The notes: a model not told the origin generated them from the sequence alone. 64,000 bases of DNA from Streptomyces sp. NBC_01460 (GCF_036227405.1 NZ_CP109473.1:6324001-6388000), one strand, 5' to 3'. Shown: positions 16,260-25,400, counted from the first letter of the stretch. Numbers and translations are program-made.

Positions 16260-19200
16260 GTGGGCGTGGACGCGGTGGATTCGGGCGCGAGCCCGGTCGA
16301 TTCGAGGGGGCACCTGCGGATCGACCTGCTCGGCCCGGTCAGGGCCCGACGCGGCGATTCACCGCTCGCGCTCGGACCGGTACGACGGCAGGCGGTTCTC
16401 GCCGCCCTGGTCCTGCGGGCACCGGCCTTCGTGACATACCGGCAACTCCTCGACGACGTATGGGGAACCGAGCCCCCGGGGACGGGCCACCGGGTCCTGT
16501 CGAGCTATGTCTACGCGCTTCGCAAGACGCTGAACGGGGCGAGCGCCGGGCCGGCCCACTCGGTGATTCACGGTGGGAGCGGCGGCTACCGCTTCGCGCC
16601 CGGCGGAGCCCGGACCGACCTCGAAGACCTCGTCGAACTGGTCGCCCGTACCCAAGGCGCCAAATCCGACGGTGACTTCGACGCGGCGCTCGACCACGGC
16701 GGCCGGGCCCTGGACCTGCTCCGCAGCGAGCCGCTGCCGGGTCTGCCCGGGCCGCTCGCCGACGCGGAGCGGCAGCGGCTGGCACGGCAGCGACGCACGC
16801 TGCACCAGGACCGGGCGGAGTGTCTGGTGCTGCTCGGGCGCTACCCGGAGGCCCTGGACGCGCTCACGGCAGCGCCCCTGGCCCGTCCGCACGACGAGCC
16901 GCTCGCCGCCCTGCGGATGCGCGCGCTGTACGGCGTCGGCCGGCAGGCCGAGGCACTGGCCGTCTACCAGGAGATGCGGCGCCGGCTCCTCGACGAGCTG
17001 GGCATGGAGCCCGGAGAGGAACTGCGCGGCGTGCACCAGGCAGTCCTGCGCCGGGACCACCAGTTGCTGCCCAGCCGTACGGCGGGGTCGCCCGCGCCCG
17101 GCACCCCGACTTCCCATGACACGCAGCCCGAGGAATCCCCGGCCGAGCAGCGCCTCCCCGACGCATCCGATCACCCGGGCGGCCCCCGCCCCCGTCGAAA
17201 CGACCTTCCCGGTGACACCGCCTGTCTGGTCGGCCGCGAACGGGAACTCGCCCTGCTCACCGCACCGGTGTCCGCAGAGGGTGTGTCCGTGGTGACGGTC
17301 GACGGCACGGCGGGTGTCGGCAAGACCGCCCTGGTGGTACGCGCCGCCTGGGCGCTCGACGACGCCTACCCCGACGGCTGCCTGTTCGTGGACCTGCACA
17401 CGCACGGCGCCGCCCACGAGAGCGTCGGCCCGCAGCGGGCCCTGCGGCGGTTGCTGCGCGCGGTCCGCCCCGGCGGTGACGAGATCCCGGACGACCTGGA
17501 TGACGTGGTGGACCTGGTCACGGCCTGGCGTGCGGCCACGAGTGCACTACGGCTGCTGCTGGTCGTCGACGATGCCCGCAGCGCCGAGCAGGTGCGTCCG
17601 CTCCTCCCCGCCGGGCCGGGGAGCCGGGTTCTGGTGGCAGGCCGGCACCACCTGGCCGGCCTCGACGCCGATCTGCGGCTCACCGTCGAGCCACTCGGCA
17701 CGGACGAGGCCGTCGGCCTGCTCCGAGAGCTCATCGGGGAGTTGCGCGCGGACCACGAGCCCCAGGCAGCACTCGAGCTTGCCCGGCGTTGCGGCGGCCT
17801 GCCCCTGGCGCTGCGCATCGCGAGCGCACGGCTGCAGAACCGCCCGTCCTGGACTCTGGCCTTCCTGGCCGGCCGGATGTCCGACGACGCACGCAGCCTC
17901 GGCGAGCTGCGTGCCGAGGACCGCAGCGTGGAAGCCGCCTTCAGGATGTCGTACGACCAGCTCACCCCCGAACAGCGGCGGGGATTCCGCGCACTGGGCC
18001 TGGCTCCGACCGCACGCTTCGACGTGCTCACCCTCGCCGCCATGCTGAGCAGCTCCCGTGAGGAAGCCGAGAACATCCTGGAAGACCTGGTCGACGCGAG
18101 CTTGCTGCAGCAGCCGCATCCCGGCCGCTACAGGCTGCACGATCTCGTACGGGCACACGCGCGGCGACTCGCCATCGAAGCGCCCGAGGAGGCGGCCGCA
18201 GACCGCGCCGCTGTCCTGCACCTCTATACGGCCGCAGGCCGCATGGCCAGTGACTGGGGCCCCGAAGGCTTCTCAACCGGCCCCGACGGCACGGGTGGTT
18301 CCCCGTTCCCGACGTGGCGGGAAGCCTCGGCATGGCTGAAGGCGGCAGGCGGTGAACTGGTCGACGTGGTGGCCTACGCGGCCGCCGCCGGGCAGTCCGA
18401 CCACGCCTGCCGGATCGCCGAAGCCCTGGTCGACCACCTGGTCCGCGGGGGCCGGTTCCACGAGTGCCGTGCAGCGCTGGAGCTTGCGCTGCCGTGCGCG
18501 GACATGGCCGCCGACCGGCGGATGTCCTCCTCGCTGCGTAACTGCATGGGAATGGTCGACATCTACCAGGGGCGGTTCCGGCAGGCGTACACCTGGTTCA
18601 CCGAGGCGCGGCGCCACGGCTGCGGCCACGACGATCTGCGGAACCAGGCTCGGACCGTCGCCGGGATGGGTGCCGCGGAGTGGATGCTGGGCGGCATCGA
18701 GGACGCGGTTGCTCACCTGAGTGAGGCGGTGGAGCTGGCGGCCCGGCTCGGCGACGGCTGGCTGACCGGGATCGCGCTCTGCAATCTCGGCGCGATCCGA
18801 TCCCAGCAAGGGCGGCACGAGCAGGCGCTCGAGCACTACGCCGTCGCCGTCGCCATCGCCCAGAGGAACGGCCGACCCAGAACGATCAGCAACGCCCTGT
18901 GCTTCGCCGCCGATGCCAACCTGGCTCTGGGCCGGCACACGGAGGCCACCGACCTGCTGCGGCGGGCTGTCGAACTGGCCCGCGAGGCCGAAGACCTGCC
19001 ACTGCACGCGGCGAGCCTGTCCCGTCTCGCCACTGCGGAACATGTCCAGGGCAGTCTGCACTCTGCCGTCGACATCCACCACGAAGCCCTGTCCACCCTC
19101 ACACAGAGCGCGAGCACATGGCTGGAGATGGAGGTTCGCGTCCGTCTCGGCAACACGTACGCGGCGGCAGGCCGTCGCGCAGAGGCGCGGCATGAATTCC

Positions 19201-19322
19201 GTACCGCCCTCTCTCTGCCCGGAGCCGGTGACCACCCCCGGCAGAACCGCATGGCACGCGACGGGCTGAGAGGCGACGACGTGCGCTGCCCGCCTGAGGA
19301 GAACATCGGATCCGGGTGGTGA
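16260..19322 (+). CDS. AfsR/SARP-type regulator with NB-ARC and TPR domains
   Basis: A transcriptional activator of about 1020 residues, the large SARP class that switches on secondary metabolism. The N-terminus is an OmpR-type winged helix (DLLGPVRARRGDS, VRRQAVLAALVLRAPAFVTY, LLDDVWG), then a bacterial transcriptional activation domain to about residue 260 (LARPHDEPLAALRMRALYGV, EMRRRLLDELGMEPG). A Pro-rich linker leads to an NTPase: Walker A TAGVGKTAL near residue 350, Walker B LLLVVDDA near 432 and a GLPLALRI motif near 520. Tetratricopeptide-like repeats fill the last 350 residues (ALCNLGAIRSQQGRHEQALE). GTG 16260 is preferred since GGGGA lies 7 bases upstream; GTG 16212 is an in-frame alternative. 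Its target cluster is not evident; the P450 operon and the ABC-F gene are candidates by proximity only. Confidence 0.9.
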   Translation: MGVDAVDSGASPVDSRGHLRIDLLGPVRARRGDSPLALGPVRRQAVLAALVLRAPAFVTYRQLLDDVWGTEPPGTGHRVLSSYVYALRKTLNGASAGPAHSVIHGGSGGYRFAPGGARTDLEDLVELVARTQGAKSDGDFDAALDHGGRALDLLRSEPLPGLPGPLADAERQRLARQRRTLHQDRAECLVLLGRYPEALDALTAAPLARPHDEPLAALRMRALYGVGRQAEALAVYQEMRRRLLDELGMEPGEELRGVHQAVLRRDHQLLPSRTAGSPAPGTPTSHDTQPEESPAEQRLPDASDHPGGPRPRRNDLPGDTACLVGRERELALLTAPVSAEGVSVVTVDGTAGVGKTALVVRAAWALDDAYPDGCLFVDLHTHGAAHESVGPQRALRRLLRAVRPGGDEIPDDLDDVVDLVTAWRAATSALRLLLVVDDARSAEQVRPLLPAGPGSRVLVAGRHHLAGLDADLRLTVEPLGTDEAVGLLRELIGELRADHEPQAALELARRCGGLPLALRIASARLQNRPSWTLAFLAGRMSDDARSLGELRAEDRSVEAAFRMSYDQLTPEQRRGFRALGLAPTARFDVLTLAAMLSSSREEAENILEDLVDASLLQQPHPGRYRLHDLVRAHARRLAIEAPEEAAADRAAVLHLYTAAGRMASDWGPEGFSTGPDGTGGSPFPTWREASAWLKAAGGELVDVVAYAAAAGQSDHACRIAEALVDHLVRGGRFHECRAALELALPCADMAADRRMSSSLRNCMGMVDIYQGRFRQAYTWFTEARRHGCGHDDLRNQARTVAGMGAAEWMLGGIEDAVAHLSEAVELAARLGDGWLTGIALCNLGAIRSQQGRHEQALEHYAVAVAIAQRNGRPRTISNALCFAADANLALGRHTEATDLLRRAVELAREAEDLPLHAASLSRLATAEHVQGSLHSAVDIHHEALSTLTQSASTWLEMEVRVRLGNTYAAAGRRAEARHEFRTALSLPGAGDHPRQNRMARDGLRGDDVRCPPEENIGSGW

Positions 19323-19929
19323 CGGGTAGCCGGCGGCGGGAGTCGAGGGGCAGGACGACCTCGTCCTGCGGACCGGGCTCACGCACATCAAGGCCTACCA
19401 GCGTGGTGTGGACGGCGCCGCGCTCCACCAGCTGGTGGTGACGGTTCGACCTGCCGGCCTGGATGCCGATGCTCGCCCTGACCGGCAGGGCCAGGCTCCG
19501 GGAGCCCGTCGACTACGGCTCCGCCTGTCCACCGAGGCCGGACAGCTCGTGACCACGGGCCGTCGGGGGAACCTGGGTCCGCACAGAGTCCTGGCGGGAG
19601 CAGGGCGAAGGCCGCGTTGATGTCGCCGTCTGCGGAGAAGCCCTCCACCGGCCGGTGGGCGATCTCCTTGTTCCGTTCGATGCCGATGAGGATCACACGA
19701 GCGTCGAACGATCACGGGGTCACGGCTCGACTGCACACCGGTGCCGTCCGAAGTCCCAGGCACAGCTGGGATGGACGGTCGTCACACGTGACGACGCTCT
19801 GCGGACACTTTGACCCGTCAGTTCAGAAGAGGTCGAGCTTTGCAGACTCGACTGCACCCAGTAGTCGGCATTCTCGAGACACTCGTCCTTGCAGCCATTC
19901 GGCGCACACGGTCGGGCGGATCAAGGCCG
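19323..19929. other. Intergenic, no gene identified
   Basis: About 600 bases between the SARP gene and the end of the minus-strand ABC-F gene. Both strands have open frames (a minus-strand run includes ILIGIERNKEIAHRPVEGFS at about 19630-19695), but none has a good start plus ribosome-binding site and none resembles a family I know. It may contain decayed coding sequence. Confidence 0.4.
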
Positions 19930-21618
19930 TCAGTTCTGGTGCGTTCTCTCGGCCGCCATGGGGAGTTCCAGGCGGGGCCCGTGGAAGCGTTCGCGCAGGA
20001 GCCGGTCGTGCGTCACCACGACCAGCGTGCCGGCGTAGTGGGCCAAGGCTGCCTCGATCTCTTCCACCAAGGCGGGGGCCAAGTGGTTCGTCGGCTCGTC
20101 GAGCAGGAGCAGATCGAGTGGCCCGGCCGTCACGAGCCGCGCCAGTTCGAGCTTGCGGCGCTGCCCGACGGACAGGTTCCGTACAGGAACAGCGAGGTCG
20201 TGAGCGTGGAACAAGCCGAGTGCAAGGAGCGCGTCGGCGTGCTCGTCGGGCTGTCCCACCCTGTCGGCTGCGAATGCCGCGAGCAGCGGTCGGGCATCGA
20301 GGGCGTCGTCGGGCGCGCTGTGCTGACGTAGGAATCCAACCCGGCGCGGTCGGCGCACTATGCCGGCGTCAGGCGCCAGATCCCCTGCGAGCAGTTGGAG
20401 AAGGGTGCTTTTGCCGGCGCCGTTGGGGCCGGTGACGAGCAGTCGGTCACCAGGGGCGAGTTTCAGGGACGGAACATACAACCGCCCTTTGACCAGGACG
20501 CCTTCCAGGTGCGCTGCTGTTGATGTTTCCTCGGCGGTCGGCGTGCCTTCGACGCGGCCGGTGAACCGCAGCGGCCGCGGAGGCGGCGGCACGGGGTGCT
20601 CCGTGAGTCGTTGCAACCGCTCGCGTGCGTTCCGGATCCGGCTTTGTGCGCCGTGTGACCGCGAGCGCGCTCGAAAGGTGCCGGCGCCGCTGAACGCCCA
20701 CGGTCCCTTGCGGGGGATCGCTGCCAGCAGCCCGATACCGGAGTCGGCGAGGTGTTCCTGCCGGGCGACCTCATTGCGCCATTGCTCGTGATCCCACACC
20801 CACCGTGCCCGAGCTGCCGCCTTGGCGGCGAGGAAGCCGGTGTATCCATTGCCGTAGCGCCGTACCGTGCGCTGATCGTGGTCCACTTCCAGGATGGTGT
20901 CGGTGACGCGTTCCAGGAACGCCCGATCGTGCGTGGCCACGATGACCGTGCCCCGATGACGGTGCAGATGTCCTTCGAGCCAGGCCACGGCCTCGTCGTC
21001 CAGATCGTTGGTCGGTTCGTCGAGCAGCAGCAGTTCGGAGTCCAGGGCCAGGGTCGCGGCGAGCTCGAGCCGGGAGCGCTGCCCTCCGGAGAGGGTGCTC
21101 AGCGCACGCTTCCGGTCCAGTGGCTCATGCTCGCCGAGCCGGCGCAAGGTCACCTCGACCCGGCGATCGGCTGCGTGCCCGCCCCGCGCATCGAACTCGG
21201 CCACCAGCGAGGCGTAGCGCTCGAACCCAGCAGTGCCGACTGTGCCCAGTGTGGCCTCGGCGACACGAATCCGGTTCTCCAGGGCACGCAGTTCGCCCAG
21301 TACGTGATCCACGGCATCGCCCACGCGCGCCGAGCCGGGCAGGTCGAGCGTCTGACGAAGGTGGCCGATCCCGCCCGGTGCTATGACGGTCAGGCTGCCG
21401 TTGTTGACAGGCTCCTGCCCTGCGAGCAGTTGCAGGAGCGTGGACTTCCCGGAGCCGTTGTCCCCGACGACCCCGACCTTTTCGCCCGGCCGAATGGTGA
21501 GAGACACGCGGTCCAGCACCAATTGTTCGCCGTAGCGCTTGGTCACCTCGGCAAGAGCGATCTGAGACGTGGTGAGAGGTGCAGCAGTAACGGTGGTGCC
21601 GACGGAAGCACAGTGCAA
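19930..21618 (-). CDS. ABC-F ATPase, ribosome-protection antibiotic resistance type
   Basis: A soluble twin-ATPase of 562 residues. ABC-F proteins of this kind enter the ribosomal E site and dislodge antibiotics such as macrolides, lincosamides or streptogramins. Domain 1 has GDNGSGKST, LSGGQRSRLELA and LLLLDEPTNDLDD; domain 2 has GPNGAGKST, LSVGQRRKLELA and LLLLDEPTNHLAPA. Between them lies the linker that reaches the drug site (PWAFSGAGTFRARSRSHGAQ), without long insertions. No membrane segment exists, so it is not an exporter. The start is taken as TTG 21618, with AAAGGA 6 bases upstream; the frame stays open to 21738 but that stretch overlaps the promoter. A sigma-70-like promoter with an embedded palindrome suggests inducible control. 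The protected-against drug cannot be told. Confidence 0.9.
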   Translation of the reverse strand: MHCASVGTTVTAAPLTTSQIALAEVTKRYGEQLVLDRVSLTIRPGEKVGVVGDNGSGKSTLLQLLAGQEPVNNGSLTVIAPGGIGHLRQTLDLPGSARVGDAVDHVLGELRALENRIRVAEATLGTVGTAGFERYASLVAEFDARGGHAADRRVEVTLRRLGEHEPLDRKRALSTLSGGQRSRLELAATLALDSELLLLDEPTNDLDDEAVAWLEGHLHRHRGTVIVATHDRAFLERVTDTILEVDHDQRTVRRYGNGYTGFLAAKAAARARWVWDHEQWRNEVARQEHLADSGIGLLAAIPRKGPWAFSGAGTFRARSRSHGAQSRIRNARERLQRLTEHPVPPPPRPLRFTGRVEGTPTAEETSTAAHLEGVLVKGRLYVPSLKLAPGDRLLVTGPNGAGKSTLLQLLAGDLAPDAGIVRRPRRVGFLRQHSAPDDALDARPLLAAFAADRVGQPDEHADALLALGLFHAHDLAVPVRNLSVGQRRKLELARLVTAGPLDLLLLDEPTNHLAPALVEEIEAALAHYAGTLVVVTHDRLLRERFHGPRLELPMAAERTHQN

Positions 21619-21691
21619 GAGCAGTCCTTTGCTGGGCGAACAGGATGGTGTGGCAAGCAGAAGGAGCACCAGCTGCCGACCGACGGTCAGA

Positions 21692-21720
21692 AAGCTAGAC
21701 GATACGGTCCGTCTCGTCAA
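21692..21720 (-). promoter_or_regulatory. Promoter with embedded palindrome upstream of ABC-F gene
   Basis: On the minus strand TTGACG (21715-21720) and TAGCTT (21692-21697) are separated by exactly 17 bases, a near-consensus vegetative promoter. The inverted repeat AGACG...CGTCT (21697-21701 and 21710-21714) fills the spacer, a typical position for a TetR-type operator. The transcript would have a leader of about 65 bases before TTG 21618. Confidence 0.6.
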
Positions 21721-21755
21721 GGGTCGACAACTCGCCACGGTGCGGATCAGCGACC

Positions 21756-22112
21756 ATGCTGCAGGTTTGCGAGCTCACGCACCTGCTGGCCGAGCATGGC
21801 GATAGCGGGGCCGCGCGGATTCCCGTGGCGATCGAATGTGCGTGGACTGCTCGTCGCCTGCTCGCGGGCCGGCCGCGAGTCGGCCGGTCTTCGCGATCAA
21901 CCTGCCGGCTGCTTTCCCCTTACCAGGACCGCCACGCGCAAGAAGCCGGACGCCGTCGACGCCGCGGCTCGGGCCAACATCCTGCGGACCGACAAGGCCT
22001 CCACCGGCCGTTGCGACGGGAGCGGGCATCAGCTGATCGCCGACGCCACCGACATCGCTCTCGCCGCTGCACCGACCCCCGGCAACCGCGACGACGTCAC
22101 CCAAGCACCGCC
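21756..22112 (+). mobile_element. IS110-family transposase fragment, frameshifted
   Basis: Pieces of an IS110-type transposase appear in three frames. They are LTHLLAEHGDSGAARIPVAI (about 21775-21835), RGLLVACSRAGRE (about 21844-21885), RPVFAINLPAA (about 21887-21920) and ARKKPDAVDAAARANILRTD (about 21935-21997). The last contains the DAVDA motif with a catalytic Asp of the DEDD set. At least two frameshifts make it inactive. It belongs to a different region of the transposase than the fragment at 9.6 kb. Confidence 0.65.
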
Positions 22113-22172
22113 GTAATCCCCACCACGGTCGACAGCGTATCGATCCGATGGAGATGACATCTCCGCCCGCGT

Positions 22173-23825
22173 TCAGTTGTGTCGCGTGTCGTCGCCGCCC
22201 GCCGTGAGGTCGGCAAACCCTTTGTGGGCAGGAGAGGTTGGAGCAACCTCGGGATTCGTGGAGGCGGGGATCGGCCGGCCGGCAGGGGGGCCGTAGCGGT
22301 GGTAGTAGTCCTGGAGCAGTCCGGATTCCTCCAGTACCTCATCAGCCCAGGCCGGGTCCAGGCCGGGTGTGGTCGCCGGGGCGGTGACGGCGCACGCGCC
22401 GGTGAGCATGCCGGCGTAGACCAGGTCGGAGTGCAGGTTGCTGATGCTGTCGGTCTCGTAGAAGTTGACGGGGCGGCCACCGGCCAGCACGGTGACGTCG
22501 ACGCCCGAGGGCAGTCCGTAGGTGGACGAGGGGCGGTGGCCTGCCGTCCCGGGGGATGCGGGTCGCCGGCCGGAGAGGGCTTCGAGAGCGGCGAGGTCGA
22601 ATTCGACGTCCCGGCTGCTGACGCTGGCCAGGTAGGCCGGACGGCGCAGGGCCGTGAACTCGGGGGAGGACATGCTCGTACGGCCCGTCGCGCCGAAGAC
22701 GAGCAGGGGAGCGTGGTCACCGAGCAGGTCGGGCAGGCTGCGTGCGGTGGTGTAGCCCCTCTCGTGGGCTTCGATGAGATGGAGGATGTCGGCGTCGTGC
22801 ACGGCGACGCGCATCCGGCGCCGGGCGAGGATGTCAGCGATCTGGGCGCCGACATTGCCGTAGCCGATGACCAGGGCGGGCTGTCCCTCGATCTTCGGCG
22901 CGGGCAGCAGGGACAAGGCGGTGGTGACGGCCTGGTCCGCGATCCAGTACGACTCGATCCGGCCCTTGAGGCGCGACTGGGCCACGGAGAACACCGGGAA
23001 CGTCAGCTCCGGCTCGCGGCCCCGCAGCTTGTAGACGCCCGACATGGTCTGCTCGACCACCCCTGCCCAGTCGCCCGCCCAGGTCCCGGCGCGGGCGGCG
23101 TCCAACAGCTGCGGGGCGACGTAGCCGCCGTCGTCGAGGGCCAGAGGCCGCAGCCCGGCACGGTCGGCACGTACCGCGTGTTCGTGCACGGCCCGGGAGT
23201 CGGTGCAGTCGGCAACGGTGACTCCCCACTCCTGCAGGTGCCCGTGGACACGGTCGCGCCACTGGTACGCGTAGTCCTTGCGCAGAACCGTCACTGCCTC
23301 CAGCGGCGCACCGAGTTCACCGAGGCAGCCCACGAGGTGGACGAGGTCGGTCAGGAAGTGCCCGGTGACCAGCAGTGCGTAGCCGGCCAGCGGTTTGCCC
23401 GGGCGCAGTCGCTCCACGGTGGCGTTCATCAGCGGCAGTTCACCGGCCACCCGCTCCACTTCGAGGGCGGACAGAGGCTGGCGGTGCCAGATCTCGGCCC
23501 AGCGTGCCAGGACCGCGGCGGAAGGAGCCGACGAGCCCGAGAGCGTCAGGTTCAGACGCAGCAGCCGGTCAGCGGCTGCCCCCGGACGCATCTCGGTGGT
23601 GAGGAACATGCGGGCCTGCAGGCCCGGTTCGAGCCGGCAGGTGAGCTCGCCACGGGCCAGGGCCGGCTGGTCACCCAGCGGTGCTGCTGCGGTCAGGCGG
23701 GCGGCTGCACGCAGCAGAAGGCTGGGTCCGTCCTGCGGCGATGCGGTGACATCGACGGTGGTGGCCGCGAATGGAACCAGGCCCTCAACGGGTCGCGGCT
23801 CACCTTGCAGAAGAGGGCTGGTCAC
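22173..23825 (-). CDS. S-adenosylhomocysteine-hydrolase-like NAD-binding protein
   Basis: A 550-residue protein whose second half holds a Rossmann domain of the adenosylhomocysteinase/D-isomer dehydrogenase type: ALVIGYGNVGAQIADILARR with the glycine motif at residues 320-325, then VAVHDADILHLIEAHERGYT. Flanking helices (VTGHFLTDLVHLVGCLGEL, LRKDYAYQWRDRVHGHLQEW) resemble the substrate-domain core of S-adenosylhomocysteine hydrolase. The first 130 residues are unlike that enzyme. The late block GVDVTVLAGGRPVNFYETDS recalls the family's C-terminal helix region. The gene is divergent from an SRPBCC and a cupin gene, so the three may serve one modification pathway. A GTG start at 23825 is used, with GGGA 10 bases upstream. 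The true substrate is unknown; housekeeping SAH hydrolase is about 480 residues and better conserved. Confidence 0.7.
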   Translation of the reverse strand: MTSPLLQGEPRPVEGLVPFAATTVDVTASPQDGPSLLLRAAARLTAAAPLGDQPALARGELTCRLEPGLQARMFLTTEMRPGAAADRLLRLNLTLSGSSAPSAAVLARWAEIWHRQPLSALEVERVAGELPLMNATVERLRPGKPLAGYALLVTGHFLTDLVHLVGCLGELGAPLEAVTVLRKDYAYQWRDRVHGHLQEWGVTVADCTDSRAVHEHAVRADRAGLRPLALDDGGYVAPQLLDAARAGTWAGDWAGVVEQTMSGVYKLRGREPELTFPVFSVAQSRLKGRIESYWIADQAVTTALSLLPAPKIEGQPALVIGYGNVGAQIADILARRRMRVAVHDADILHLIEAHERGYTTARSLPDLLGDHAPLLVFGATGRTSMSSPEFTALRRPAYLASVSSRDVEFDLAALEALSGRRPASPGTAGHRPSSTYGLPSGVDVTVLAGGRPVNFYETDSISNLHSDLVYAGMLTGACAVTAPATTPGLDPAWADEVLEESGLLQDYYHRYGPPAGRPIPASTNPEVAPTSPAHKGFADLTAGGDDTRHN

Positions 23826-23932
23826 GGTTGACGGGTCCCGATCCAGTCGAAATGGAATGAAGACCTCGTTGTATATGATGACGCCTCAGTTCCCCAAAAC
23901 CCTCTCCATTTCCCGATCATAGGATGAATATC
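23826..23932. promoter_or_regulatory. Divergent promoter region
   Basis: About 100 bases between divergent starts, unusually AT-rich for this genome around 23868-23880. On the plus strand TATGAT and on the minus strand TATACA overlap there and could be -10 boxes for the two directions. A TTGGGG lies 16 bases upstream of the minus-strand TATACA. This is tentative. Confidence 0.35.
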
Positions 23933-24370
23933 ATGCCCGCTGGGCAGGTCACCGTAGAGGACGACATCAGCCGTCCGCTCGCATCCGCCTGGGAGAAGGT
24001 CGAGGCATTCTGCGACATCGCCGACTGGCACCCCCTCATCGCGCACAGCAGCCGGGAAACCGAGCCCGGCCCCGAGGGCGGCATCGTCAGAACCCTCACC
24101 ACCCGCGACGGGGGCGTCATCCGCGAGGAGCTCCTGGCCTGTGACACCACCACACGCAGTGTCCGCTACGCCATCATCACCAGCCCGTTTCCCGTCACCT
24201 TCTACCGCGCGAAGATCCAGGTAATCGAAAACCGAACGCCTGGATCCTGCAGAATCCACTGGACGGCAGAATTCGAACCCCAGGACCAGAAGGACGGCGA
24301 CCGGCTCCGCGCGCTCTTCCGGGACGACGTCTTCAAGGCAGGAATTCGTGCACTGGACGAAGATTCCTGA
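23933..24370 (+). CDS. SRPBCC (polyketide cyclase/START-like) protein
   Basis: A 145-residue protein of the helix-grip SRPBCC superfamily, which binds hydrophobic small molecules in a cavity; members include polyketide cyclases and dehydratases. The pattern is clear: an opening strand VTVEDDISRPLASAWEKVEA, then FCDIADWHPLIAHS, GGIVRTLTTRDGGVIREELL, and the long C-terminal helix DRLRALFRDDVFKAGIRALD. ATG 23933 has AGGA 8 bases upstream; ATG 23924 is an in-frame alternative. It is followed 49 bases later by a cupin gene on the same strand and is divergent from the SAHH-like gene. Ligand unknown. Confidence 0.85.
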   Translation: MPAGQVTVEDDISRPLASAWEKVEAFCDIADWHPLIAHSSRETEPGPEGGIVRTLTTRDGGVIREELLACDTTTRSVRYAIITSPFPVTFYRAKIQVIENRTPGSCRIHWTAEFEPQDQKDGDRLRALFRDDVFKAGIRALDEDS

Positions 24371-24419
24371 GCAGAACCTGAACGGAACCGGCCGAATTGA
24401 TCTGCCGAAGGACGCTCCC

Positions 24420-24923
24420 ATGCTCACAGCGGACCACTGGATCGAGACACTCGGCCTGGAAGAGCACGCCGAGGGCGGATACTTCCGCCGGACCTTCCAG
24501 GCCGACCACCGCCCCCACGTCCCCACGCCCGCGGGAGACCGGTACACCCTGACGTCCATCCACTACCTGCTGACCCGCCGGTCACCGATCGGCCACTGGC
24601 ACCTCAACCGTTCGGACATCCTCCACTTCCATCACCACGGCGAGCCGATCACCTACCACCTCCTGTTCCCCGACGGCCGCCACCGCACCGCCGTCCTGGG
24701 CCAGGACCCCGGACAGGGCCAGCTCCTCACCCTCGCGGTCGCTGGAGGAGTCTGGAAGGCATCTCACCTCACCGATGGGGACCACGGCCTGATCAGTGAA
24801 GCCGTCGCACCCGGGTTCGACTACGCCGACATGACGCTCGCCCGGGCCCAGGACCTGCTGCAGACCTTCCCCCAGCACGAGGAACTGATCCACGCCTACT
24901 GCCGCCCCGCCGGATCGGGGTGA
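24420..24923 (+). CDS. Cupin of the DUF985 type
   Basis: A 167-residue single-domain cupin close to the DUF985/YML079-type family. It has the characteristic EEHAEGGYFRRTF opening, YTLTSIHYLLTRRSPIGHWH, SDILHFHHHGEPITYHLLFP and VAGGVWKASHL, and ends FPQHEELIHAYC. Histidines in the H-W-H and H-F-H-H-H stretches may bind a metal or sugar ligand. ATG 24420 has GAAGGA 8 bases upstream; an ATG at 24348 overlaps the previous gene and is less likely. It is probably co-transcribed with the SRPBCC gene. Function within the group is unknown; cupins of this class often act as epimerases, isomerases or sensors. Confidence 0.85.
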   Translation: MLTADHWIETLGLEEHAEGGYFRRTFQADHRPHVPTPAGDRYTLTSIHYLLTRRSPIGHWHLNRSDILHFHHHGEPITYHLLFPDGRHRTAVLGQDPGQGQLLTLAVAGGVWKASHLTDGDHGLISEAVAPGFDYADMTLARAQDLLQTFPQHEELIHAYCRPAGSG

Positions 24924-25013
24924 CCCGACCGCGACACCCCTCACCCGGACCGTGCACAGGGCTTTCCCGGAATCGTGGCCACGCGAGTGCCATGCGCCGC
25001 ACGCCTGGCGCTC

Positions 25014-25334
25014 TCAAGCCTCAGGGACACCGTGACACGGGGCCGAGGCGAAGAGCTCGAACAGTTCGGAGCAGTCGGTCGGCTCCGGCAGGTCCGCGAC
25101 GAGCGTCACGACGCGCTCGACCGCTGCCGTGCTCAGCACCTCAGCCGCCGCCTCGCGGAACCGCGCCCGCACGTCGTCGTCATCGAGCCGCGGGACCTCC
25201 GGCACCCGCTCCTGGGAGACGATGACGCGGCGTCCGAGAACGTCGGCGGCGGTTCGTTGCGGGCGCCGGCTGCAACGCCCGTTGCTGACCGGTGGGAACG
25301 GCCGCAGTCGTTCCCGCTCGGCATCACTCGACAT
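25014..25334 (-). CDS. Short hypothetical protein
   Basis: A 106-residue frame. The C-terminal half has believable protein texture (DDVRARFREAAAEVLSTAAV, ERVVTLVADLPEPTDCSELF), forming two amphipathic helices, whereas the N-terminal half is arginine- and proline-rich and may be frame noise. The ATG at 25334 has GGATCGGG directly adjacent, too close for a good ribosome-binding site. It may be the C-terminal remnant of a larger protein. No family recognised. Confidence 0.35.
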   Translation of the reverse strand: MSSDAERERLRPFPPVSNGRCSRRPQRTAADVLGRRVIVSQERVPEVPRLDDDDVRARFREAAAEVLSTAAVERVVTLVADLPEPTDCSELFELFASAPCHGVPEA

Positions 25335-25400
25335 CCCGATCCATGGCCGCGTCAGAGACCCGGGCCTGGAGCGGTCACATGATGCACCAGGCAGAGCCGG

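Noticed and set aside
19388..19763. Candidate minus-strand gene containing ILIGIERNKEIAHRPVEGFS
   Set aside because: No ribosome-binding site, low-complexity downstream text and no recognisable family. Kept only as a note in the intergenic entry.
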